From: Clostridiaceae bacterium
Lineage (GTDB): Bacteria; Bacillota; Clostridia; Lachnospirales; Lachnospiraceae
Assembly: GCA_910574345.1 (NCBI GenBank)
Contig: CAJSZV010000031.1
Location: 1-55,484 of the forward strand
Length of the DNA: 55,484 nucleotides
Direction of reading: 5' to 3'
The notes beneath the pieces were generated by a model. The model was not told where the DNA came from. It ran no database searches and was given only the letters and a program-made list of their open reading frames with translations. Position 1 is the first letter of the stretch; each line of letters starts with the position of its first letter. Both the position numbers and the translations under genes were made by a program. Positions 40,652 to 49,264 of the stretch are shown here, piece by piece.

Positions 40652-40717
40652 AAATTACATCCATAATTTTGTTGTGATTGGTTGGATAGGGACAAAAAAA
40701 GCCCGCCGGTTGAAAAG

Positions 40718-40989
40718 TCAATCGGCGGGGGCATCAGACGCAGGCGGCGCTTCGAGTTCACAGCTTTCAAAAACGTCGTCCGGTCGGACGGTCAATCTCC
40801 AGCTCAGATATTTTGCAATATCAAAAGCGTTCTTCTTGCCGGAATCCAGCAGGTATTTATATTGCGGATGTTTGGTAATGTCAAATTTGCCGCCGAAAAA
40901 CGGCCTTACGCCCTGCACCTGCAAGATGCACTTGCCGCCGTCCATCACCGCCAATTCATCGGTTGACATCAGTTCTTTGCCACATTGTC
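40718..40989 (-). pseudogene. VirD4/TraG coupling protein C-terminal fragment
   Basis: The minus strand reads CGKELMSTDELAVMDGGKCI, then LQVQGVRPFFGGKFDITKHP and on to a normal stop. STDELAVMDGGKCILQ..GVRPF is the conserved end of VirD4-like coupling ATPases of ICEs. The ATPase domain is missing. Together with Maff2 it gives the right boundary of the resistance block. Confidence 0.8.
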
Positions 40990-41126
40990 AAGTGAAGAAT
41001 TCATTCTTTTAGCTTTTTTAGCTTTTTCATACACGGAATCTTGTAGATGTCCTATAAATGTGCTAAACTGAACACAACAATAACTCGGGATTTGCGGAGA
41101 TAATATAATTGAATGTCATGATGACA

Positions 41127-41181
41127 GGGTCAAAAGGTCATGTATGACATGCTTGCATGTCGATACATGACTTTGGGACCC
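41127..41181. repeat. Long hairpin of an interspersed element
   Basis: GTCATGTATGACATGC (41137-41152) pairs with 41155-41171 with one bulged G and a TT loop, extended by GGGTC (41127) with GACCC (41177). It resembles a REP/MITE-like element together with the hairpin at 41273-41296. Confidence 0.6.
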
Positions 41182-41272
41182 GAAAAAACATGAAAAAGTA
41201 GCCCGATAGGGCGGATTTTGAATGTTTCTAGGATTGCGGGAGCATGAAATGCGGAGCAATCCGTTGGCATCA

Positions 41273-41296
41273 GGGGTCAAAAAACCTTTTGACCCC
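41273..41296. repeat. Perfect hairpin at the nitroreductase 5' end
   Basis: GGGGTCAAAA and TTTTGACCCC with an AACC loop. GGGTCAAAA also occurs at 41127-41135, so both belong to one element of about 170 bp whose right end touches the nitroreductase coding sequence. Confidence 0.65.
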
Positions 41297-41305
41297 AACA
41301 TCATG

Positions 41306-41841
41306 TCATAGAAACAATTAACAAAAGGCATAGTTACAGAGGTAAGTATAAATCAGATACTGTTCCCAGAGAAGATTTAATAACAATAATGAAAGCGGGG
41401 CTGAACGCTCCGTCAGGCTGTAATAAGCAAACAACAAGTCTAATAGCAGTTGATGATAAAGATGTATTGAAAAAACTACATAGAGTCATAAGCCCGCCAG
41501 TTGGAGAAACGGCTCCCCCTATGATATGCGTTTTAACACAAAGACTGCCTGCATACAGGGAAAAGTGCTTTGCGGTTCAAGATTATTCCGCCGCAATCGA
41601 AAATATGTTGTTAGCTATAGTTGAACTTGGATATCATAGCTGTTGGTATGAAGGACACATTACTGATAAAGATAAAATTGGTTATCAAATGGCTCAAATC
41701 TTAAACGTTCCCGATAACTTTGAGTTGGTGTGTTTTTTGCCTGTTGGTATTGCCGAGACAGAACCAACTTTACCTAAGAAGCGAACTTTTGAGGAACGAG
41801 CATGGTTTAATGCCTTTCCGAATACTCAAAATGAATTTTAG
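41306..41841 (+). pseudogene. Nitroreductase-family protein lacking its start codon
   Basis: The frame reads ETINKRHSYRGKYKSDTVPR, EDLITIMKAGLNAPSGCNKQ and continues through NMLLAIVELGYHSCWYEGH to a normal end. This is a nearly complete FMN-dependent nitroreductase. The usual Met should lie a few codons before ETINKR, but there the hairpin element begins and no ATG, GTG or TTG with a ribosome binding site is in frame. Translation from ATG 41389 would lose the N-terminal FMN-binding Arg region (KRHS). It was probably inactivated by the repeat insertion. Confidence 0.7.
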
Positions 41842-41904
41842 TATCCGGCAAATTCCAGTTTGTAAAACTGGAAAAATCAATCAGAGTTTGAGGAGGTTGG
41901 TATA

Positions 41905-42228
41905 TTGGTTGGAAGAATAGTAGCTCTGGTATGCTGCTTATTATGTGCTTTCCCTTTCTTTGTTATAAGTGTTTATAATAAAGATAGCAGTGAACCTATT
42001 AATTTTTGGAGCGGAGACACCTCACTGAAGGATAAAGTTAAAGATGTAAAAGGCTATAATACGGAAATAGCTGGATTATATAAAAAGTGTGCGTTATTCT
42101 TCTTATTGACGGGGATTTTATTTGTAGTTTTTCCTATTGCTGGAATTGGGCTATTAGTATTTGATTGCTCGGCTGGGATTTATTTGGCATATAGGTTTTA
42201 TAAAGGGATTTTGAAAAGATATTCTTAA
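41905..42228 (+). CDS. Small membrane protein
   Basis: A 107-residue protein with hydrophobic segments at 4-24 (VALVCCLLCAFPFFVIS) and about 62-98, and a charged middle (SLKDKVKDVKGYNTEIAG). The TTG start is supported by AGGAGG 8 bases upstream. It resembles short DUF3784-like membrane proteins of Clostridia, but I cannot assign it firmly. It stands 63 bp after the nitroreductase remnant. Confidence 0.65.
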   Translation: MVGRIVALVCCLLCAFPFFVISVYNKDSSEPINFWSGDTSLKDKVKDVKGYNTEIAGLYKKCALFFLLTGILFVVFPIAGIGLLVFDCSAGIYLAYRFYKGILKRYS

Positions 42229-42330
42229 CTTCCAGTTTATCCCGGAAGCCGGAGAATAGGGAACCCGGCTTCTTTTTCCTATGCAGGCAAAAAGAAAACC
42301 CTTCCCCCTGAAAGAGAGAAGGCATTGCCG

Positions 42331-42417
42331 TTATTCTGTTACCGCCGGTATCTCCCCGACAAAGTTATAAATGATTTTGATTTCCTGAAATAACTCCCCG
42401 TACTTGTCATTTCCCAT
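42331..42417 (-). CDS. 28-residue open frame with good ribosome binding site
   Basis: MGNDKYGELFQEIKIIYNFV and GEIPAVTE, with AAGGAG 6 bases before ATG 42417. It may be the N-terminus of a lost larger gene or a small peptide gene; nothing else supports it. Confidence 0.3.
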   Translation of the reverse strand: MGNDKYGELFQEIKIIYNFVGEIPAVTE

Positions 42418-42473
42418 TTTGGTCTCCTTCTCGGAATTTTAGTGATAGATTATAATCATGGTTTTAACATGAT

Positions 42474-43091
42474 TCAATACTCTATGTTCATTTCATTCTC
42501 CAAATTATATTGCAATATTATAAGAAAATTAATATCAACAATTTGATCTTTGGATTTAAGAAAATCAATATAACCTAAGTAATTTGGAAAGATCTTTTCT
42601 ATTGCCTCACTTTTAACAGTAAATCCTTTTTCATTATAAGCCGCAATATCACCAAGTAAGTGCATAAAACGATAGCATTGTATCTTCTTATCAGCATCAG
42701 ATCTAATGAAATCAGGTGCGCAGTCCAATCTTTCCATCATGTCAGTTTCATATTTTCTTCTTTCATCATCCGGCATCCTATTTACATAGTTAAGCATCTG
42801 GCATGTTCCTTTATACCGTGCATGAAATTCTGTCCAATACCAAAAAGAACAACAGCTCAACATACTGTCATATGTATTATGGCCAAAAATACCTAAATTG
42901 TTCTTGTAATCTCGATAATGAGTAATTTCATGAATCAGTACCTCTACCCAACAAAAATTCTTTCTAATGGAATCAAATAAGAAATCCTCATTAATCAGAA
43001 TTACTGCTGTTTCATCATCAAGAAAAAGGAGATATCCAGCACATTGTTCTATCTCATCTCTCCCTTGCTTTTTTGCAATATCAGGGCGCAA
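42474..43091 (-). CDS. HEITH zinc-metalloprotease-like protein
   Basis: About 205 residues from a TTG at 43091. The motif VEVLIHEITHYRDY near 50 is a HExxH zinc site, with further acidic residues downstream (ETDMMERLD, EFHARYKG). It looks like a small peptidase-like domain protein of mobile islands; I do not recognise a named family. The frame stays open upstream into the HsdS fragment (..KYCADENCDKEELSGIRDIR), so the true start may be lost at the junction near 43196. Confidence 0.5.
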   Translation of the reverse strand: MRPDIAKKQGRDEIEQCAGYLLFLDDETAVILINEDFLFDSIRKNFCWVEVLIHEITHYRDYKNNLGIFGHNTYDSMLSCCSFWYWTEFHARYKGTCQMLNYVNRMPDDERRKYETDMMERLDCAPDFIRSDADKKIQCYRFMHLLGDIAAYNEKGFTVKSEAIEKIFPNYLGYIDFLKSKDQIVDINFLIILQYNLENEMNIEY

Positions 43092-43186
43092 GTTTTCAAT
43101 CTCTGACCATATACTTTTTACAATCCTAATATCTCTAATACCAGATAATTCTTCTTTGTCACAATTCTCATCCGCACAGTATTTAT

Positions 43187-43456
43187 CTAAAATCCCACAA
43201 AGACTAAAGATTTTTTGTAATTCTCTATCTCGGAGAGGTATTGTTCTTTCTTTGCAATAAGTTCATCTATTGCTAAACACTTTTGGTCAAGATAATTTGC
43301 TATTTCTTTCTGTTCTTCATAACTTGGCACAGTAATAGAGAAATTCAGGAACTTATCTGCCTGCAATCTCCATCTGCCTAATCCGCCTGCTCCTTGCCCT
43401 AATCCATAAAAAATACGATTCGCATAACACATTTGCATCAAATAAAAGTTTCCCAA
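43187..43456 (-). pseudogene. Type I restriction specificity (HsdS) C-terminal fragment
   Basis: The minus strand encodes FLNFSITVPSYEEQKEIANY, then LDQKCLAIDELIAKKEQYLS and EIENYKKSLVF, the end of the second target-recognition domain and the coiled spacer of HsdS. The normal ..EYVTGK ending is replaced by VGF-stop. The upstream side is a transposase tail. No hsdR or hsdM is present. Confidence 0.75.
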
Positions 43457-43465
43457 TCTGTCGGA

Positions 43466-43765
43466 CTATAGAGATCCAACAGATTGGTTTGCCTCCTTCC
43501 TTGGTCGGCCGCGCGGCCTCTTAGGCTTGATGGTCTCCGTCTCCTTAAGTTTAGGCTTACGCCCCCGCTTCTTAGGTTCCGGTTTCGGTTCCGGGATGGA
43601 AAGGCCGAGTGCTTCCAGCTCTTCAAACACACTCTTGAGTGTGTGCACCCAATAGCCGTCATCTGATTTCGGCTGCGGCGGTGCATCCGTCCTCCGCCAA
43701 GCAGAGGTTTTGTAGCGGTTAAAGACAAGTTCCAGGAGCCAGCGGTCATCGTAACACAGTAATTT
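43466..43765 (-). pseudogene. Transposase C-terminal fragment
   Basis: The minus strand reads DDRWLLELVFNRYKTSAWRR, then HTLKSVFEELEALGLSIPEP and a Lys/Arg/Pro-rich tail (KKRGRKPK, KRPRGRPRK) to a stop. The W.LEL.F..YK pattern with its Glu is the end of an IS4/IS1634-like DDE domain. The front of the gene is gone, cut at the start of the GC-rich gene at 43867. Confidence 0.6.
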
Positions 43766-43866
43766 TACAAATCGGGCTTTAATTTATGATTTGAATGAAC
43801 TGGAAAATACGTCTTCCCTTCCATTGCTTGAGGGCAAAGATCGACAATAAGAGGCGGAAACTGATT

Positions 43867-44664
43867 ATGGCAAAAAGTACGCAGCCCGCCTGGGCCGGCA
43901 AGCTGCGCAAGCAGCTCAAACGGGCCGGAGAGGAGGACCGGGATCTTTCACGCTTCGGCGCTGACCAACACGAATACCAGCGGGAGCCGGAACTGCGTAT
44001 GGTACTGATTAAAATGCTGTCCCACTTCCACGTACCCGGTATGGAGGAACAGATCGGTGTTCTGTGGGACTTCGGGGCATATCCGGAGGCCATCTCGGTC
44101 ATCTGCTATTCAGGCGGCTGGGCGGTCAAGGAGGCCTGGTGGCCCCGGGTGTTGGAGAGGATGTCCACTTTGCAGGGAGAGGACTTCCAGGACGCCTGCG
44201 GCATCTTCTTTATTCTGAGGGATTACCCGGAAATCCACGCCGGACTGCTGAAAGACCAGCTTTACCGAACCGACCTGGATCAGAATGACAAAAGTGTTCT
44301 GTTTCACCACCTAAGTGAGCTCAACGGCCGGGAGGAGGTGCCGGACTACTTCCTGGACTACCTGCCCGACGAGAGAAACCATGAGCGGGCGGAGTACATG
44401 ACTCTGATTTGCGCCATCTGGGTGACCAAGGGCGTCCGGGACCCCCGGCTGGAGCAGATCTGGGTGTCGCTGCTGGACAAGTTCCGCACCACCCAGGACG
44501 CCAAGGACGACTACGAGGGCAGTCAGATGCGGATAAAAAGCCAGATCGACCCGAATGGAGACTGCTGTATTGGGACCAACCACCCCTTCGGGGTGATCTG
44601 CTCCAACCTGATGAACTGTCTGGACCACTTCGCCTGGACTACCGGGGCGGCTGGAGGCTGCTAA
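43867..44664 (+). CDS. GC-rich hypothetical protein, probably frameshifted at the end
   Basis: A 265-residue mostly helical protein starting MAKSTQPAWAGKLRKQLKRA. No known domain is recognised. GC content is clearly higher than in its neighbours, which suggests a donor like Oscillospiraceae. After codon about 255 another frame continues as DYRGGWRLLMDDQQWADWKR to 44717, so a one-base change near 44632 probably shortened the native end. It resembles immunity or DUF proteins found alone in accessory islands, but no function is claimed. Confidence 0.6.
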   Translation: MAKSTQPAWAGKLRKQLKRAGEEDRDLSRFGADQHEYQREPELRMVLIKMLSHFHVPGMEEQIGVLWDFGAYPEAISVICYSGGWAVKEAWWPRVLERMSTLQGEDFQDACGIFFILRDYPEIHAGLLKDQLYRTDLDQNDKSVLFHHLSELNGREEVPDYFLDYLPDERNHERAEYMTLICAIWVTKGVRDPRLEQIWVSLLDKFRTTQDAKDDYEGSQMRIKSQIDPNGDCCIGTNHPFGVICSNLMNCLDHFAWTTGAAGGC

Positions 44665-44840
44665 TGGACGACCAGCAGTGGGCAGATTGGAAACGGGAAC
44701 ATGGGTTTGCATCATAGCCTTCGACGGTATTTCAGATTTCTTCTGTGGAAGCAGGACTTACAACCTAAGTTATTGTTTGTTGGGGGATTTCATCTTTTGG
44801 GTGAAATCCCCCTTGACAAATGCCATCCTTTTCAAACCGC

Positions 44841-45755
44841 TTACAGCCCACAGAAGGACCAGCGCCCCTCCCGGCACCACTGGGCGTTATCAATCATCCA
44901 TTTGCCGTCAACCAGACGAATTAAATAACGATAATAGAAAATTTGCTTTTCTGTATAAAGCCAGAATTTGTTTTTTGTGACCTGCTCGCCGGCAACCAGA
45001 TGATGACCTGTATAAGTCCCGCCTCTTTCCCAGCAAAGATGGACAGGACGCCAGCCAGGACGGGGAGTCCAGCTCACCTGTCTGGCAAACAGCGCATCAA
45101 TATCCGCCTGGCTGCCGTCACCTTTTTGATCTGCCATCCGTTCCCATTGGTTCATGCCGTCAAAGAATTCCAGCAGCGCATGGATGGGAGCCTGCAGTTC
45201 TGGACTGTCCAGTGAGATCCTGTTTTTCATGATTTTGTAGGTACGGGCATCCTCATAAGCCTTGCGTTCCGCCTCTGTAAACAGCCCTGCCAGCCCCTCT
45301 TCATCCTGCATGTCGCCATCGCTGACCTGCAGCTTATCCCTCCAGGAAATTGCCAGCAGTCCCTCGGCAGTGACCTGATGACAGGCAGCTATGTAAATAT
45401 GCTCCAGTTTCTTAATCTGCGCAGCCTGGGCCAGTCCCTCATCATCCAGGGCGGTCCGCTGCAAAAACAAGTCTTTGAGCGGAAGGTCTTTTAACAGCTC
45501 CAGCCCATGCCCGGCAATCTGTCTGCCCCGCAGCAGAGCCAGCATGTTCAGCTTGGGAATCCGTGCCAGAACGGGAAAGCACTCATCCCCAAACAGGGCA
45601 TCATCCAGGGAGACTATCTGTAGTTTCGGACATTGCCTGACAGCCTCCTCAAGGGTCTCCAAATTCAGCGGCGCTTCCACCCGTTTCCTTCCATTGCAGA
45701 GGTAGGCACCGTCCTGATATTCCAGCATATAAGTATTTGGGGGAAATTCCAGCAT
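44841..45755 (-). CDS. Leucine-rich-repeat protein with NTF2-like C-terminus
   Basis: A 304-residue protein. Residues about 30-140 hold four to five LRR-like units (LEEAVRQCPKLQIVSL, LELLKDLPLKDLFLQ, LAQAAQIKKLEHIYI). The C-terminal 130 residues, with FFDGMNQWERM, WRPVHLCWERGGTYTGHHL and QIFYYRYLIRLVDGKWMIDN, look like a SnoaL/NTF2-type fold. There is no signal peptide, so it is cytosolic. It is convergent with the GC-rich gene at 43867. AGGAGAGAAAAATC precedes the ATG. Function unknown; scaffold or immunity roles are possible. Confidence 0.6.
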   Translation of the reverse strand: MLEFPPNTYMLEYQDGAYLCNGRKRVEAPLNLETLEEAVRQCPKLQIVSLDDALFGDECFPVLARIPKLNMLALLRGRQIAGHGLELLKDLPLKDLFLQRTALDDEGLAQAAQIKKLEHIYIAACHQVTAEGLLAISWRDKLQVSDGDMQDEEGLAGLFTEAERKAYEDARTYKIMKNRISLDSPELQAPIHALLEFFDGMNQWERMADQKGDGSQADIDALFARQVSWTPRPGWRPVHLCWERGGTYTGHHLVAGEQVTKNKFWLYTEKQIFYYRYLIRLVDGKWMIDNAQWCREGRWSFCGL

Positions 45756-45906
45756 GATTTTTCTCTCCTTCCATGCACATTTCCGGTATCTTCCGGAAAT
45801 GCGTCGTTTAAGTCACCTTTTTCTTTAGCTTTTTTGAAAATCGTCCCATATTGTTTTCCGCCTTGAATCTGTAAACTGGAACGATTAACGCAGTCATTTC
45901 AAATTT

Positions 45907-46101
45907 TTATTCGGCCTGAATAATTTTTAAATATGCAGGACGGTTCTCTGCCTGCTCTCCATAGACATGCAAGGTGTTTGTGTCTGTATCCAAACAAGTG
46001 TGGGCAAAGCGCCCGCCAGGGAAAGGATAAGGCTCACACAGACGCTGGAAGTCCACATTGTTCTCAGACAGGACCTTTTGTATTTCGGCGGGGTCCTCCA
46101 T
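45907..46101 (-). pseudogene. C-terminal fragment of an unknown protein
   Basis: The minus strand encodes ESNPDEMEDPAEIQKVLSEN, NVDFQRLCEPYPFPGGRFAH and ends ..YLKIIQAE. It has no good start and a stop lies just upstream. Its style matches the neighbouring unknown GC-rich genes. No family recognised. Confidence 0.4.
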
Positions 46102-46333
46102 CTCGTCCGGATTGGACTCTCAAAATTACCTGTGATGCCACTATCAGTTCCAACACCAGAAAAAGCACTTTTTGCGTGTGGGTCAGGTTAGATAAATCCA
46201 GAGCTCCATTCATACTCTTTGTTACGAAAGACCACAATATTTATTCTAATGTCCACGAAAAATCATCGTTCTCATCCATAGAAAACAGAGCGTTCCAATC
46301 TCGATTTTTAATAATATTCTGCATCTGCACTGG
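46102..46333. other. Debris between unknown genes and TnpV
   Basis: Only short frames. On the minus strand MQNIIKNRDWNALFSMDEND and seven more codons (about 46244-46324) could be the start of a lost gene. I see no RNA gene here. Confidence 0.3.
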
Positions 46334-46575
46334 ATGCGCATGAGGCTCCGCTATCTGAAAGAACACCGGAAAGAGCTGTATACCAGCCTGCTCCTGACGG
46401 AAAAACTCTATCCCCATTTGTTGGAGATTGACGAGGCAGCCAATGAGCGAATGGATATTCTTATGCCGCAGTTGATGAAGGCCGCCGGTGTGACCGAGGA
46501 ATTAAAAGCAGCCGACCAGATGAAATGGGTGAGGCTGGCAAATAACTGTAAGGCGCAGGCAGCGGAAAGGTATCC
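46334..46575 (+). pseudogene. tnpV: TnpV transposon protein fragment
   Basis: The plus strand reads MRLRYLKEHRKELYTSLLLT, then EEAANERMD-like IDEAANERMDILMPQLMKAA and GVTEELKAADQMKWV. This is the central part of TnpV from Tn4451-like elements (GRMRLRYLKEHR motif). The N-terminal about 30 residues are replaced by unrelated sequence, and the tail runs into the end of the PadR gene. Confidence 0.8.
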
Positions 46576-46606
46576 TTCCACCTCTCTTTGTCTGGCGCTG
46601 ATAAAA

Positions 46607-47161
46607 TCATGTTTCTGTATTATCCAGGCCAGAATTACCGTCATTTTTCTTCAGCGAAGAAATCCATGTTTCGATTGCCCTGGCAAGAATAAGCTGCTGC
46701 TGCAGAACTGCCATTCCGTTTTCAGGAACGTCCGGTATATTTTCCTTCGCAAAAAAGTTTTCTTCCAGATAGGATTTTAATTGCTTGATGTTGTTCTCAA
46801 TATTTGCCAGACATACATTCCGTTTTTCTTGTGAGAGGCTGTCCAGGTTTACAATCACAGCATTAAAATCCAGATAAATGTTAATGGATTTTGCGGCAAT
46901 TTCCAGCATAAGTTTTTCAAATTCCTGCTCCCCCTGCCGGGTTAATGAATAGACAGCCTTTTCCGGCATTTTTCCCTCTTTTTCAATACGGCTTTTGATG
47001 AATCCTTTTTCTTCCAGTTGAAGGACTTTTTTATAAATTGAGGGAGTACTGATTTTTACCCATTTGGATATGTTACGGTACTCAACCAGTTTTTGAATAT
47101 CGTAGGCGCTTAAAGATTCCCTTTTTAAAATTCCCAGTACAATTAGGTCGATTGTGGCCAT
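46607..47161 (-). CDS. PadR-family repressor
   Basis: A 184-residue winged-helix regulator. N-terminal PadR domain (LIVLGILKRESLSAYDIQKL, then ISTPSIYKKVLQLEEKGFIK and VYSLTRQGEQEFE). C-terminal helical dimerisation part about 95-180. Divergent from a MATE exporter gene with two matching dyads between. It most likely represses the exporter until a drug or phenolic ligand binds. Confidence 0.9.
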   Translation of the reverse strand: MATIDLIVLGILKRESLSAYDIQKLVEYRNISKWVKISTPSIYKKVLQLEEKGFIKSRIEKEGKMPEKAVYSLTRQGEQEFEKLMLEIAAKSINIYLDFNAVIVNLDSLSQEKRNVCLANIENNIKQLKSYLEENFFAKENIPDVPENGMAVLQQQLILARAIETWISSLKKNDGNSGLDNTET

Positions 47162-47180
47162 ATTTGTTCTCCTTTAATAC

Positions 47181-47243
47181 TTGACAGATACTATAAATTA
47201 TAGTAATATGTTCTCTGTTGTGCAACTATTATAATTTATAGTA
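47181..47243 (+). promoter_or_regulatory. MATE promoter with two PadR operator dyads
   Basis: TTGACA (47181-47186), 17 bases, TAATAT (47204-47209) form a promoter. The spacer is filled by TACTATAA-A-TTATAGTA (47189-47205), a perfect dyad. A second, inverted version, ACTATTATAATTTATAGT, lies at 47225-47242 just past the start site. Their position predicts tight repression. Confidence 0.75.
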
Positions 47244-47284
47244 GTATAAATAATAGCATCAGTCAAGCGAAAGGAGACATCGAC

Positions 47285-48670
47285 ATGAACGAACAAAGAA
47301 AGAAAATGGAACTTCTGGGAGCTGTGCCAATACCAAAGGCTCTTTTGGCGCTGGGACTGCCAACTATGATAGGTATGCTGATTAACGCACTTTATAATCT
47401 GGCAGATACCTATTTTGTCGGTGGATTAGGTACGGATCAGATGGGGGCGGTTACGGTAGCTTTTCCTTTAGGACAGATTGTTGTTGGCCTGGGGCTGCTT
47501 TTCGGGAACGGGGCCGCGGCATATCTTTCCAGGCTGTTGGGGCGAGGGGATAAAGATACCGCTGATAAGGTAGCCAGTACAGCTTTATACAGCAGCGTAT
47601 TGATTGGAGCGATTGTCATTATAGGCTCCGTCATATTTCTGAAACCCATATTGAATCAGATAGGCGCATTGGAAAGTGTTATGCCTTATGCGATTACTTA
47701 TACCAGCATTTACATCACGTTTTCCATTTTTAATGTTTTCAATGTCACCATGAATAATATCGTGTCCAGTGAGGGAGCCGCAAAGACAGCCATGTGTGCG
47801 TTAATGGCCGGCGCTGTCCTGAATGTGATATTAGACCCTATTTTTATCTATGTCCTGAATCTAGGAGTTGCCGGCGCAGCCATTGCCACGGCTATTTCTC
47901 AGGTGATTTCCACGGTGGTTTACCTGTGCTATATCTTCCGGAAAAAGAGCATATTCCATTTTCGTATGAAAGATTGCTGTTTTTCAAAGGAAATAATGTC
48001 TGAAATTTTGAAAATAGGGATTCCCACATTACTCTTTCAAGTTCTGACCAGTATGTCTATCAGTATGATAAACAATGGGGCAAAAGAATATGGCGGCTCT
48101 GCCCTTGCCGCCATGGGGCCGCTTACAAAAATTATGTCTATGGGAACTTTGATTGTTTTCGGTTTCTTGAAAGGATTTCAGCCAATCGCCGGATTCAGCT
48201 ACGGAGCAAAAAAGTTTGACCGCTTGTATGAAGCGATTAAAACCTCTGTTCTGTGGTCAACCATATTCTGTGTGGTTTTTGGTTTGATAGCCGCTATATT
48301 CCCGTCACAGATTATGGCATTGTTTACAAAAGGAGATACCGAAATGATTCGGATTGGTGCGGCAGCGTTACGGGCAAATGGTCTGTCATTTATCCTTTTT
48401 GGATTTTATACCGTGTACTCCTTCCTGTTTCTTGTAATGGGAAAGGCAAAAGAGGGCTGCTTTCTTGGCGCTTGCCGACAGGGAATCTGCTTTGTGCCGG
48501 TTATCTGGTTCCTGCCAGGGATTTTAGGATTAAACGGTGTCATTTACGCTCAGCCGGTTGCTGATGTTCTGGCTGCCATTATCACCGTATTTATGGCTTT
48601 GAATCTCCACAAAAAACTGTCCGTTGAAGAATCCCGTATGGCTTTGCAGCCAGGAACGCCGGAAAAATAG
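47285..48670 (+). CDS. MATE-family multidrug exporter
   Basis: A 461-residue exporter with 12 membrane helices in two homologous halves (LGLPTMIGMLINALYNLADT at the start; LFQVLTSMSISMINNGAKEY beginning the second half; FGFLKGFQPIAGFSYGAKKF in the cation-binding area). It exports cationic drugs with Na+ or H+. AAAGGAGACATCGAC precedes the ATG. It is intact, unlike the MATE fragment at 19297, and is controlled by the divergent PadR protein. Confidence 0.93.
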   Translation: MNEQRKKMELLGAVPIPKALLALGLPTMIGMLINALYNLADTYFVGGLGTDQMGAVTVAFPLGQIVVGLGLLFGNGAAAYLSRLLGRGDKDTADKVASTALYSSVLIGAIVIIGSVIFLKPILNQIGALESVMPYAITYTSIYITFSIFNVFNVTMNNIVSSEGAAKTAMCALMAGAVLNVILDPIFIYVLNLGVAGAAIATAISQVISTVVYLCYIFRKKSIFHFRMKDCCFSKEIMSEILKIGIPTLLFQVLTSMSISMINNGAKEYGGSALAAMGPLTKIMSMGTLIVFGFLKGFQPIAGFSYGAKKFDRLYEAIKTSVLWSTIFCVVFGLIAAIFPSQIMALFTKGDTEMIRIGAAALRANGLSFILFGFYTVYSFLFLVMGKAKEGCFLGACRQGICFVPVIWFLPGILGLNGVIYAQPVADVLAAIITVFMALNLHKKLSVEESRMALQPGTPEK

Positions 48671-48676
48671 AAACTG

Positions 48677-49129
48677 TCATAAATGGGTAAGGTATGCTGA
48701 TTTCTGAAGCCAGACGCATAATGCGGAGAGCCTGCTTCCTTTGGTATGGGAATGCAGGCTCTCTTTCATGCTATGTATCAGATTCAATTTCAATGGCTTT
48801 TTTGCCCTTAGCACAGATAAAACGGATTCAATGATTGGGATAAGGGCGGCAGACTCTTGTTCGCTACATTCCTCAATCATAAATCGAAGCTGGCGGATTG
48901 CAGGACTTTCCCTTTTCATTTCGGGATTGAAAATCTCTCTGGAATCCAGTTTGAGCGCACGAACCAAAGGATATAGGACTTCCATTTTAGGATTGCCCTT
49001 GTAGTTTTCTATGTTCATTACAGTACGTGCGTCAATGCCGCTTTTTTCAGCTACCTGGCTTTGCGTCAGTCCCAGTTCTCCCCGTGCTCTTTTAATAGCA
49101 TCCCCTAATGGATAAGAAAATTCTTGCAT
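48677..49129 (-). CDS. XRE-family helix-turn-helix regulator
   Basis: A 150-residue regulator. HTH: GLTQSQVAEKSGIDARTVMN at about 18-37, preceded by LGDAIKRARGEL. The middle is helical (AIRQLRFMIEECSEQESAAL). The last 35 residues overlap a hairpin at 48726-48763 and may be a readthrough of the MATE gene's terminator region. It is convergent with the MATE gene. Such proteins control transfer modules in ICEs, and a sigma-like module begins just upstream. Confidence 0.75.
   Translation of the reverse strand: MQEFSYPLGDAIKRARGELGLTQSQVAEKSGIDARTVMNIENYKGNPKMEVLYPLVRALKLDSREIFNPEMKRESPAIRQLRFMIEECSEQESAALIPIIESVLSVLRAKKPLKLNLIHSMKESLHSHTKGSRLSALCVWLQKSAYLTHL
48726..48763 (+). terminator. 10-bp hairpin after MATE gene
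   Basis: GAGAGCCTGC pairs exactly with GCAGGCTCTC around 18 bases, followed by TTTC. It is placed to end the MATE transcript, but it lies inside the 3' end of the convergent XRE gene. Confidence 0.5.
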
Positions 49130-49264
49130 GGCGGTTCACCTTATAAGTATTTTACAATACACTTTACTTCATTTGAACTCAACACGGTTCCGCAGTTATA
49201 TAAATAAAATACATATCTTCCGAAGGAGATGTGATTTGAAAGACAAGACAATTTTAGAAATTGA

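Noticed and set aside
43187-43456. Working type I restriction-modification system
   Set aside because: Only the HsdS C-terminus remains, and hsdR and hsdM are absent.
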